Source: Rotaria sordida
Taxonomy: Eukaryota > Rotifera > Eurotatoria > Philodinida > Philodinidae
Length of the DNA stretch: 64,000 nucleotides
Assembly: GCA_905250125.1 (NCBI GenBank)
Contig: CAJNOL010000203.1
Location: forward strand, 124,001 to 188,000
Reading direction: 5' to 3'
In this document: piece after piece, positions 1 through 10,755 of the stretch
How positions within the stretch are numbered: the first letter of the stretch is position 1
Layout of the letters: every line of letters begins with the position of its first letter
The notes under the pieces: generated by a model
What the model saw: only the letters and a program-made list of their open reading frames with translations
Database searches by the model: none
Told to the model about the DNA's origin: nothing
Made by a program: the position numbers and the translations under genes

Positions 1-2051
1 CATTTCACGATCTTGTTCGTCCAAATATAATTTATCCATTTTATTAGCTTTTTCTTCAGCTGTATATTTTGTATCTAATATTTCACGTTTTTTTTCAATT
101 AAATCACGTTTACGTGCAGTTACATCATCAAGATATTGTCGACGATCAGTTAATTGTTTTTTCATTTGACCAAGAATGGCATATGCATTTTCTTTATCTT
201 TTTCTGTTCGTTTAACAACACGTCTTAAACCGGATAACTGAAAAAGAAATGTAATTTTTTTTTAGATTTAATTAATAAAAAAAACAAACAAGAAAGAATA
301 TCTTGATTTACTTCATTTTCATATAATAAACGATTTTTTTCTGCATCTTCATATTGAGTTCGTAATTTTGCTGCTTGTCTTTCAGCCATGGACATTTGTA
401 ATTGACGCTCATTATTATTTCGTTGTTCATTATCATAAAATTCACGTTTTTCAATTATTTGTTCTTCAACAGATCGTGCTTCAGCTTTAATTTTAACTAA
501 TTGCTATTTAAATTATTATTCTTAGTTTTTTTTTTATTAATCAACAAATTAAATTAAACTTACAGCAGCTAATAGGTCAATATCACGATCTCGTTGATGC
601 CTAAAAACAATATTAATAAGCTATCAACATAATGTTTATAGTATTAAAATTTAAAACTAGAGAAGAAAAGTTACATTGCTAGGTAACGAGTAAAAGAACA
701 GTTGTGAGTTTATCAAAGAAAGGCTATTGGTCGAAAATAACAATTTTTTATAAAGTTTGATTTTAATCATTATTTTCGAAAAATTGTCTTTCATTGATAA
801 ACTCGCAAATTTTCTATTACTTGATAACTGGTAACGTTCCTATTACTAGTCATTTAGTAATTTAACCCTTTGATGGCGAAGTCGGTAAATTTTCTATTTT
901 ATTTGTTCTAAAAATAAGTCTGCGCTCAATGAATTAAAGAGTCTGTCTAATGTTTTCGTCCTATAGTTCAACCAAACATATTTTTTAACATTGATTAAAT
1001 TTGATAATCTTACATTTGTTCTATAATATCTTCCCATCGTTTGATAAGATCTTGTCGATGACGATGAGCATGTCGAAAATTACTTGCTGTTTTATCAAGT
1101 TCAACCTAACGACCATAAAAAACAAAACAACAGTATAATTTTAATAATAAAAAAAAAAATCTTTTACTTGAAGACTAGTTGTATCCATAATTTCACTTTC
1201 AACAGCACGCTTTTTTTTATTTGATTCTTCTGTCATACGTTCAGTTTTAAACATAAGTTCCTTTTTAAATAAAAAAAAAAGCAAATTATAAATACTTGAA
1301 AAATATGTCTTTTTGTATCCTACTTTAACTTTAGCTTCGTCTTGTCTCGTATATTTCATTAATGCCATAACATCTTCATCTTTTTGTGCTGATTCTTCAA
1401 GCCATGCTTCTAATGCTTGTTGATCCCATCTCATTTGTGCTTTCATTTCATCAAATACTTGATTTGCACGAAAAACTTCATCCTAAATTTAAAAAAAAAA
1501 CAATATTTCATATAAAATCTCTTGAATTTTTTATTTTTTCTTGTAAAATATTTTCTTACTGCTAATGTACTTTTACGATCTTTTATATTTGTTATTTCAT
1601 TATCAAGCCTTAATATATCTTGTTTAAGACGACCCATTTCACGTTCATTGAGCATTTTCATATGTTCTTCAGTTTCAATTTCATTTTTACGTGCATTAAA
1701 AAGTTTCTAAATCGAAAAAGAAATATTTTATAAATAAAAATTTTATTTTATTTTTACTTGTGTTGTTCCTAATTCATCTTGAACATTTTTAAGATGATCT
1801 TCAAGCATATGAACTTTAGTAAGATGATCATCGAGATCATTTTGTGTTGATTGAAAACGTCGTTGTTTTGTTTCAATCTAGTACATAAAGATTAAATTGA
1901 CAAATCAAAAAGAAAAAACATTATTTAATTGTTTGATTTATTTATTTTTTATTACCTTTGATTCTAAATTTCGATTCTCAGCATTGGGAATACGTGGTGC
2001 AAGTGTTGTACCAAGTCCATTGAATTCTTCTAATTCAAAATCAGAACTCAT
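1..2051 (-). CDS. CCDC39: CCDC39-like axonemal coiled-coil protein, 5' (N-terminal) part
   Basis: Nine exons encode the first 391 residues; the gene runs off the left edge. Exons: 1956-2051, 1758-1877, 1560-1706, 1324-1482, 1168-1260, 1014-1105, 564-600, 312-503 and 1-237, all phase-consistent with GT-AG introns. The start ATG (2049-2051) gives [14 protein letters not shown]. Exon 4 carries [15 protein letters not shown], nearly the same as the human CCDC39 segment, and the rest is charged heptad-like coiled coil, as in that family (about 940 residues in man). In the family, CCDC39 pairs with CCDC40 as the 96-nm ruler of motile-cilium doublets, setting inner dynein arm and nexin-link spacing. 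The 235-bp gap to the divergent TRIM-NHL gene suggests a shared promoter. Identification is strong; only the C-terminal half is unseen. Confidence 0.93.
660..845. repeat. Imperfect foldback (MITE-like) in a CCDC39 intron
   Basis: Inside the long intron 601-1013 the arms around 690-712 (GTGAGTTTATCAAAGAAAG) and 791-815 (CTTTCATTGATAAACTCGC) are inverted complements. The similarity continues outward through TAGGTAACGAGTAA versus TTACTTGATAACTGGTAACG. The centre repeats TCGAAAATAA in inverted form. No target duplication could be fixed. It probably explains why this intron is about 400 bp when its neighbours are 50-75 bp. Confidence 0.6.
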
Positions 2052-2287
2052 GTCTTTTTAATTTTTTTTTGCCAGTTAAAATAGTTAAGATTCGTGCCTT
2101 GTTCGTTTATGTATCGAAGTGAAACAGAAAAACAAAAAGATTGAAGACAACATGTAGAAATTCATCGTCATGGAGAATTCTTCTCGCTGTATAGAAAAGA
2201 ATTTCATTGGTTTGTATGAACCAATTGAAGAAAAATTCTGAACCAGTATTGTTCATCTGTGTTCTGTTGATCAAATTCGATTAATTT
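2052..2287. promoter_or_regulatory. Putative bidirectional promoter between CCDC39 and the TRIM-NHL gene
   Basis: The two start codons lie head to head with 236 bp between them, so 5' UTRs and promoters of both genes must share or abut in this stretch. No convincing TATA box or named factor site was recognised; the call rests on geometry only. Confidence 0.5.
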
Positions 2288-5200
2288 ATGGCAAGTAATC
2301 CAGAATTTCGAAGAGTTGTAAATTACACAGATCTTGAAGTATTACTTGAATGTATATTTTTTTGTTTATAAAATAGATTTTATAATATTATCTGATCTAT
2401 TTTCTAGGTCCATTATGTCTTGATCGATTCGATCAACCTCGTCAGTTTTTTTCTTTTACATTTAATTAATTAGTTATACATATATATATATATATATTTT
2501 TGATGATGATTTAGGTTTAATTCCATGTGGTCATAGTTATTGTACAAAATGTTTAAATGAATTATGTGCTGGTAGTGATACAATTATTTGTCCACAATGT
2601 CGACAACATCATGATGTACCTACAACTGGTGTAACTTTATTTCCTCGAAATTTATCATATCAACAATTACTTGATATTAGAACAGAACAATTGGTTTCTA
2701 CTCGGCAGTGTCAGGTATAATTATTACTATAACCTTGAAAAAAACAAACAAAACAATTTAGCGAAAAAGAAAAGAACTTTATATAGTTTCTAGTAGTGCA
2801 ATTTTATTTTCCAAGATGATGTGTTTATCCGCATACATACATTTGATTATGTCCGGTCGGAACATTTTATACTAGTGGTAGAGCCCATCAGGTCCAACGG
2901 GATCGAACTACTGGTCAAAAAAATGAAATCATTCATCTAGTTAATCGCTTTTGAGTTAAGAGTATATGTATTATTTCGACTTTGATGAGCTATGAACACT
3001 TTGAAAAGCAGAATTACAGTGTTTAGCTTATTGCTGCGATCCTCGTCAGGAACATCAGAAAAACCCTTTTTTTTTTAATTTCGACTTGAAACTTTGTACA
3101 GGAATAGGTTTAATGAGAATAGTTTATTGTGAAAAGACTCAGATCTTACCTTTGTTCCTATTCTAATATATGGCTATGGTAAAGGCATATGTTTTACGTC
3201 GCTTATATATATATATATATATATATCGGCATATTCAATATTTTTATTTCAAGATAGGAGCAAATCAAAAGAGCTGAAACCAGAGATGAGCAAGTCAGGT
3301 TTTTTCTGATACAACCGAAGTTTCATGATTTGGTTATGTATCAGTTTACTAGAAAAAGTTTTACATCAGTTCCTGATTAGATTTTAGCACGATTAACGTT
3401 TATAAAGTCTTTCTTGACATTTTGGTCAGATGTTGTTGAAATAGAAAACTACTTTGAGAAAATATTCTTTCTACAGATGATGACAAGTATAACTTTACAT
3501 AGTATGAATCAAACATGCATTTTAGTTGCCAAAATATGGTTGACTAATGCCTATTGCAAAAAAAAGAAGACGTGTTGAAATTTTATTAATAACTTTTGAT
3601 AGAAACAAGATTGAGACTTCAGATTTTCACCTCTAGAAAGAGGAGATGAAGATGCATCGGATCGTGTATTATAAGTCCTTATGGCCTGGTTTTTTTAAAG
3701 TTTTCAATCAATCTTTTTGAAAACCAATGTATCCTATCAGGTGACCATAGTGAATAGTTATTCAGAAGTCATAGATATTCTAGTCAAAATTCTCGGCAAT
3801 TTATCAAGCAATTACTATGAAGAAAAATCACACTTTTGCTTTTTTCTTATATTAAAAGCAATCATTTTTCTGACACTTTTTAAAATTAATTTGATTAAAA
3901 AACTTCAGAAAACATCTTAGGAGAACCTATGTCATATGATTCGATGCAACTTGATCTCGCCTTCTCAATGATGAAACGCACAGCGTCCTATCGAAAGTTA
4001 TTCAAAAAATATCCAGTCGCCTTTTTTTTTGATATGAGCATTAGTCATAAGTCCTGTCAAAAATTACTTGACTTGACTTTGACTTAAGTCATTTTTGACT
4101 TGGGCTTACCCATCTCTGCCTGAAACTTACACAATAAATTATTCTCATTAAAGTCTGTCTGTGCACAAAGTTTTAAGTCGAAACTCGAAAACCAACTTTC
4201 TTGAGGAGAGTCACGGCATTGACTTCAAATATGCAAGGTTCGTGTAGCAATAAGCCTCTTTTACGGGTATTCATACTCATTAATGTCTACATTGTGCACA
4301 TAGTCCCAACTCAAAAGCTATTAATCAGTTGTGAGACTTTATTCATCAGTATACGAAATTAATTTTTTATTCTTAATTCATTATAATATATCGTTATTTT
4401 TTAGGTCTGTAATAAAAAACATGCATTTTCTGATTGTCTTCATTGTCATAAAGCTGTATGTCTTGATTGTAAAAAATTGCATCGACAAGAACTGGCAACA
4501 GTTACTAGTGCTCTTCTTACTGATTTAGAAAAATCCAGTGATCTATGCAAAGGTTTATATTTAATTGTTTTTTTCATTATTAATTTTAAAAGAATTTTTT
4601 TTTTATTTAGATGCACTTAATATGGAAGTAACAACATTTCTTATGCATTGTGATACAGTTAAAAAACAAATTTCAATATATGCAAAAGAATTAATTGATT
4701 TAATAAAACAACAAGAAAAAGAATTAAAAAATGATTTAAATAAAATGATTACACAACAATTAGAGTAAATAATTTATTTGAACAAAAGAAAGAAAATCAA
4801 TAAATAATTTATTATAAATTTTTTTTTGAAAGTGCATCAAAAAAAGTTTTAACACAATTTGAAAAAAATAAAGAAGAAATTGATCATTTTGTTCGATTAT
4901 CAAAACAAAAAATTGAACGGTAATAAAAAGAAAAAAATATATTAATAATTATTTTTATAAATTATTTCTCTATTATAGAAATGAATCTATTCTTGATGAA
5001 AAATATATTGAAATTCAAAATACTGCAACAAAACATTTAACAACTCTACAAAATGTTGTTACTACTTTAAAAACTAAAAGAAAAGATGTAAATTTTGATA
5101 GATATTTTTTTTTATTTGAATTTTTTGTAAATTTATTAATAGATTTCTTTTACACCAATTCATCTTCGACAAGATAATCTTGGTGAATTAAATCTAATAT

Positions 5201-7370
5201 CACCAATATCTTCATTGGATCAACATGTTTCATTACTAATATCAATCGATGATAATAATAATAATCTACAGCAATTAGTACCTCCATCAGGAATTCGTCA
5301 AGTTGGACAATGGGGAAATGGTCCTCTGGAATTTTGGTGTCCAAGTGGTTTGACAATAACACGTAATAATGAACATCTTATTGTTGTTGATAGTTGGAAT
5401 CATCGATTACAGGTTTGTTATTAAAGATCGATAGAAGTTCATAATACTTTGATTATATTGAAGAATTTGTAATAGAAAAGAGAAGTTTTCGTCAGTTACA
5501 AGACGAAATCATATTGTTTAATAATATAATACAATTTCCCCTATTCTAATGGAAACTTCGTTAGTTTTAAGCATGCTCAAATTTATTATGCTATTTTCAA
5601 AGATCTTTTTTTCTCTTCCATAGTGTAGTCGTACGTAATCTAAGGACATTTAATTCACCGTGATAAATAAGAAAAGTTCGCTTACGAGGAAACTACGACC
5701 AACTGTAATCTACTGTTTGAGTTCATATCAAATCCGCAAGGAGACTCCAGCCAGAATAGAAAAATTTCGTTCCCATCAGCCTTTGATACCGAGTTGTGAC
5801 CGGTTTATTAAAAAATCAAATAACGGAGTTTCGATCTGAAATTTCGTCGTCAGATAGATTTCATGGTTCTTAGAATATTCTGAAAATTTAAGCAGAAAAG
5901 AACGTTTCTTTGGGGAGGTATTGAGTTTTCAAAAAAGGTCGTTTGCCACCAAAATCGAATTTATTTGAAAATGTAAAATTTTAGATCGAAATTCCATTAT
6001 TTGATTTTCTAGCAAATCTGTCATAACTCAGCGCGAAAGGTCCATAAGAACGAAATTTTTCTAGTCTTGTCCAGCTTTCCTTGTTAGTTGAATATGAGCT
6101 CAAACATCGAGTTACAATTGAAGTAGTTCACTCGATAGGGTAAATCTATGTTGTACCTTTTTTTGTCATTATTGATAATTCATGTAGCATAGACCTTATT
6201 TGAATATTTACCAGAGGCCACGAAAGTGGAATATTTTCTTATTTACTCTCAAATCTTGAGACTCTCGTGTTGTTTCTGTTCTTCAAGGAAATTATTAGTA
6301 GAAGATATTTTCTATCAATTATAAACGAATCTATGTGAATAAATTTCATACAATAACCTTTTAAAAAAATTAAATCAATTTGAAAGTTCCCTAATAAAAT
6401 ACTTACCATCAGAATATAATCAACACAACAAACTCTATCGATTATTCAGTGAATATTTAGTTTTTTTTTTATTTTCTCGAAAAATAAAATATTATTTGTT
6501 CATAGATGTTAACAATTGATGGTCAATATATTCGTTCAACATCAGGTAAAAAAGGACGTGGATTTGAAGAACTTAATAATCCACGTGATGTATGTATAAA
6601 TAAAAGTAATCAATGGATAATAGTATCCGATTCTGGTAATCATCGATTAGTTGTATATGATTTAAATAATTTTCAAGTTGAACGTTTAATTGGTGAACAT
6701 GATTCACAAATTAATTTACATTATCCATTTGGAATATGTTGTGATGATGATGATTTATTATATATATGTGATCGTGGAAATAATCGAATTATTGTTATAC
6801 GTTTTAATGATGGAATATTAATTCGACAATGGGGACGAAAAGGTATTCAACATGGTGAATTTGATGCACCAGATTTTATTTGTTGTCGACAAAATATATT
6901 AGCTGTGTCAGATTTTAATAATCATCGTATACAAGTTTTTACATTAAATGGAGAATTTCTTTTTACATTTGGAAAATTAGGAAGTAGTGATACAGGAGAA
7001 TTTCGATATCCAAGAGGAATTGCTATTGATGATGAAGGATTTTTTATGGTAAATTTTTTTTCGTTTTAAATAAAGTTGACTTAATTATAAATATTAATGT
7101 ATTTTGAGGTAGCTGATTGGGTAAATAATCGTTTACAAGTAAGTAAAAATATTTATTATATAAAAATATATAGTTTTATTTTTATTCTAGTTATTTACAC
7201 CAACTGGAGAACTTTCAGCAATTGTTAGTGATAAAAATTCAGAATCATTAAATGATGAACTTGCACTTTTAAAAGTTGAATTTGATCGTCCAATTGGTTT
7301 AACTGTTTCAAGTCAAGGTGTTGTTTTTGTTACTGAATGGGGTCGATCACATCGTATTATTATTTATTAA
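2288..7370 (+). CDS. TRIM-NHL family protein (RING, B-box, coiled coil, NHL propeller)
   Basis: Eleven exons give 605 residues: 2288-2351, 2408-2440, 2515-2714, 4405-4552, 4611-4764, 4833-4919, 4979-5087, 5143-5412, 6506-7048, 7109-7138 and 7191-7370. A C3HC4 RING uses C22, C25, C37, H39, C42, C45, C58 and C61. A B-box zinc site follows (C101, H105, C110, C113, C118, C121, H125), then a Lys/Glu-rich coiled coil (about 126-265). From about residue 280 there are NHL repeats with the recurring VDSWNHRLQ, SDSGNHRLV, CDRGNNRII and SDFNNHRIQ signatures. Family members (TRIM2/3/71, Brat, LIN-41) are RING E3 ubiquitin ligases, and in some the propeller binds RNA. Bdelloids and molluscs have expanded such genes, so I give no orthologue symbol. 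Two introns are swollen by mobile elements: 2715-4404 and 5413-6505. Confidence 0.9.
2478..2500. repeat. (TA)n microsatellite in TRIM-NHL intron 2
   Basis: Alternating TA run between about 2479 and 2497, just upstream of the acceptor of exon 3. A second run of about 24 bases lies at 3204-3227 in the next intron. Confidence 0.8.
2935..4335. repeat. Foldback family A copy, split by a nested hAT-type element
   Basis: The left arm (about 2940-3280) and right arm (about 4119-4335) match the intact copy at 12185-12625 and the copy at 59437-59930. Shared words include TTATTGCTGCGATCCTC, CTTGAAACTTTGTA, CTATGGTAAAGGCATATG, GCACAAAGTTTTAAGTCGAAA and CAAAAGCTATTAATCAGTTG. Arms are inverted relative to each other. 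The middle (3281-4118) is a later insertion. Non-coding as far as can be seen. Confidence 0.65.
3281..4118. mobile_element. Non-autonomous hAT-type DNA transposon, 838 bp
   Basis: The left end CAGAGATGAGCAAGTCA and the reverse complement of the right end, CAGAGATGGGTAAGCC, form short terminal inverted repeats of the hAT CAGRGRTGGGCAA type. Flanking octamers GCTGAAAC (3273-3280) and CCTGAAAC (4119-4126) differ at one base, as expected for an aged 8-bp target duplication. The only internal reading frame (3717-3920) resembles no transposase. It sits within a foldback element, so it inserted later than that element. Confidence 0.75.
5660..6160. repeat. Foldback element in TRIM-NHL intron 8
   Basis: Left-arm words such as TGTTTGAGTTCATAT and TAGAAAAATTTCGTTC (about 5715-5775) reappear as reverse complements at about 6050-6110 (GAACGAAATTTTTCTA, ATATGAGCTCAAACA). 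The arms extend outward to about 5690 and 6140. It occupies the core of a 1.1-kb intron. No coding potential was found. Confidence 0.65.
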
Positions 7371-9273
7371 ATATTTTCTATGCCAGTGATTTATTCTTGT
7401 AGACTTACTCTTTTTTGTATATTTATTCGACAAATATCCATCCGAATAATTCCTTGACTCTTGTTTTTTGTGAATATTAATAATTCAAATAGTTTTTTTT
7501 GTAGTGTTAGCTTTATTATTTTTTTTGTGTGAAGCATAAAAATAAAATGTTCGTAATATTTTGTTATGAATCAATTCGAAGTTTTTATGTTTACTTTTAT
7601 TAAAGAAGTGAACAATGCAGTTGCATACAGGGAGGAATGGAAGTAATCTTAACGTTTTTTTCCAAGATACGCCGTATTGGAATCAGCGTTCCATAACTCT
7701 TTTTAGAATTATCCCTATTTTACTCTACGTATTCAGGCGAGAAAAACCTATTTGCTGCCCTTTGGAGATTATTACAGGATAATAATTTAATGAATCGAGC
7801 TGAAACTTTTAGAGAAGCTTTGCCTGTAGTTGAAGATTATTTTCTATAACTTTTAGCAAAAAACTCTTCTATTAAATGGCATGCCAAGAATCCTTATATT
7901 GATACTGATGACTCAAAGAGATCTTGAAATAGCAATCTTTCATTTAATTACCTGATCTTTCGAGTAAAGAAAGATCATAGACGAAGTTTCAATTGTACGA
8001 TAAAATATCAAGAATTAGCCATGTATTTGATTACAAGTAATGCAAACTTTAGTAGACAGCTTTTTCTTAGGCTTATGCGGACTCCTTCAACAATGACTTG
8101 TTTTTTCGAGCATCCAATCTTGATGAAATTTTCAGTGGAAGTGTATCTCAAGTTAGACACCTTACAGTAAAAATTTTGACAGGATACATCGAGCCTACGA
8201 AGAGTTAGCTTAAGATTATGGGTCAAAATTTAGGTTTCCGTGTGTCCGAAATTTCTCCACCATTGCAAATGCTACATAGTTCAGGCTAATTTTGAAATGT
8301 AGCCAAGATGTAACGGTACAACTTAACAGAATCCGATTTTCTCTCAGTTTGTATTTTTAGAAAACTTCTCTGATGAAATATGAAAAATCCACGGGGTGTA
8401 GGTCCAGAATAGTTAGGTTTTTTTATAAGCATTAACGGAAAATAAAAAAAGTCGACTCTATTAAGTTGTAGAACTAAGTTTTGCCTTCATTTTAATACTA
8501 AGCCGAGCTTTCTAGCGTTTAAAATGGTGGAGAAATCTGAGATGCACGGAAACATAAAAATCAAAAACTCGATTTTGAGAAAAAAACATGATTTTCTTCT
8601 GTGGAACATTCAGAAAAACCTATGTAATATCATTAAATTTCATAATAAAATCGATAAACTATAGTGCATTCAAAATTAGACACTTTGTTCTATCTAACGA
8701 GCTAGAAATCACAAAATCGACAAATTTGACTTTTTTGGGATCAAATTCAGTTGAGCAAAAACTTTATCTGCTACTGTAGATTAGTAAATACATACAACCG
8801 ACAAGATGTACTGTGACTTACACAAAGACATTTTTAGGTTCTTCAAAATAAGTCACAAAATCTGTTGTTAGTTTCCACTAGGCAAATGTATTCGATAACG
8901 ATAAATATGGCTATGTCATTGTTATTTATTTAAAATAATGTGGTATGTTTTTGAAATAAAAAACGTTCAACGACAACCAAAATGAAGAAATGATAAGATA
9001 TAAATAAAACTTCTATGCTACTAAAGTAATAAAAGAAAGAAACAAAAAACCGAATTAACAAAAAAACGGATGAAACGAAGAACGGAAAAAAATCTACAAA
9101 ACACACTCTCTTCAGGTGAGATCTGTTTGCATTTGTAAAATATTTTAAAAGAAAAAAAAATTTGATTTCCTTCTTCGTAATTTTTGTTTTCTAAAATATA
9201 AAGGAAAAAGAAAACATCCTTCTCAATTCATAGAGAAGAAGAAGATAACTATTTTGTCTTTTTTTTTTGCATT
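7371..9273. other. Spacer between convergent TRIM-NHL and MAPK genes, with a foldback element
   Basis: The spacer holds the 3' UTRs of both genes and no credible exon. Arms at about 8225-8280 and 8510-8566 are inverted copies: GGTTTCCGTG and TTTCTCCACCATT on the left, AATGGTGGAGAAAT and CACGGAAAC on the right. Weaker similarity extends outward, so the full element may cover most of 8.0-8.8 kb. Reading frames such as 8008-8226 (-) fall inside it and are not genes. Confidence 0.55.
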
Positions 9274-10755
9274 TTAACAACAATCCATTTCTTCCATAGC
9301 CAATTTTTTTTCATTTAAAAAAAGTGCTTTATCTTGCATTTGTTGATGAATAAGACGAACTTTTTGAAAAAGCATTGAACGAATTTCTTGAAGATTATAT
9401 GGTGATAAATCAAGTTGAAATGCTTCTTCTGATGATGGTTCTCCACTTGCTTCTTTACGATAATTATCAAGTAAACAACTACGTAAACCATCATCAGCTG
9501 TTATACGTTCTGATGGATTCATACGAAGTAATTGTTCTAATAATTCAAATGCATGTTTATCAACACCAGGAACAAATACATTTGAATCTAATGGTGAAAA
9601 TACAATTGGATATTCATTTGAACATTTAGATAATGTACGACGAAGTAAATTTAATGATTTTTCTGTTATTGTTGGATAAGCAATTTTCTGTTGGTTATGA
9701 GAAAATCCTAATGAACCACAACGATGTTCAACAATTAAACATAATTGATCTAAATGATGTCGACCTGGATAAAGTGGTTGACCATAAATAAGTTCAGCTA
9801 AAATACAACCAACTGACCACATATCCATTGATGTTGTATAAATACCATTTAATAACATTAATTCAGGTGCACGATACCATCGTGTACAAACTAAAAATAA
9901 CAAATTATTATAGAAGAAAGAATATTCAATAAAAAAAGAAAAAGAAACAACAACGAACCATAACTTGTCATTGGTGTATCACAATCGTCTTCTGGAACAC
10001 GAGCTAAACCAAAATCACCAATACGTAAATGTCCATCAAGATCAACAAAAATATTACTTGGTTTTAAATCTCGATGCACTTAATAAAATTTGATTCATTT
10101 TCATATATAGTAAACATAAATAAAATCAATGATTACTTACAAACTTTAGCTGAATGAATAAATTTAAGTGCTCGAAATATTTGATAAAGAAAATGTGTTA
10201 TATGACTTGCCGTAATTATTCTCATGTCATTCGGTCGTTGTTTATTTGTTTTAATAAGTTGATGTAAATCAAGACGCATTAAATTTGTTACTAAATAAAT
10301 TTCTGTCATTTGTTCAGCGCATAATGCTGATATATAACAATCTAACACTTGAACAATATTATCATGTTTAAGTGGTAGTAATATACATATTTCACGTAAT
10401 GAACGTGAATAAAATAACATTGCTTCTTCGGAGTTTAATGGTGGTAAACGAATTTTTTTAATTGCTACTTTACGTTGTAATAAATTATCCCATGCTGATA
10501 TAACATGACCAAATGCACCTGAACCAATCGTTTTCGGTATTGAATAACGACCGACTAAATCATATGTATGACCATCGATAATACGAGTTGTTGTTGTTGT
10601 TGTTATTGTTAGATTCGTATTATGAATACGACGTGATGTATCATATCGAATATCGGCATGCGTATCATCAAATAAAGTACCTGAAATAAATAATTTTAAT
10701 ACAAAAAAAAATTCAATATAGAAAAGATTATTTTACCATTATTATCACGAGGCAT
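9274..10755 (-). CDS. Divergent MAP kinase with a TSY activation loop
   Basis: Four exons (10737-10755, 10141-10680, 9959-10078, 9274-9890) give 431 residues. The kinase core has the glycine loop IGSGAFGHV (58-66), VAIK with catalytic K81, LHRDLKPSN (187-195), DFG (208-210), TRWYRAPE and [12 protein letters not shown]. This order and the spacing from DFG to APE are those of CMGC/MAP kinases, which phosphorylate Ser/Thr-Pro sites in signalling cascades. The dual-phosphorylation motif reads T224-S225-Y226, not TEY, TGY or TPY. It spans the exon 3/exon 4 junction and was checked across the splice. The C-terminus (about 120 residues after the kinase core) ends MEEMDCC. It is most like the ERK/NLK group by eye, but no orthologue is assigned. 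The first 50 residues include a Thr run and are not conserved kinase sequence. Confidence 0.88.

Noticed and set aside
2870..2925. tRNA-like piece (GTGGTAGAGC and GGGATCGAAC)
   Set aside because: The A-box-like and B-box-like words are too close together and no cloverleaf can be drawn.
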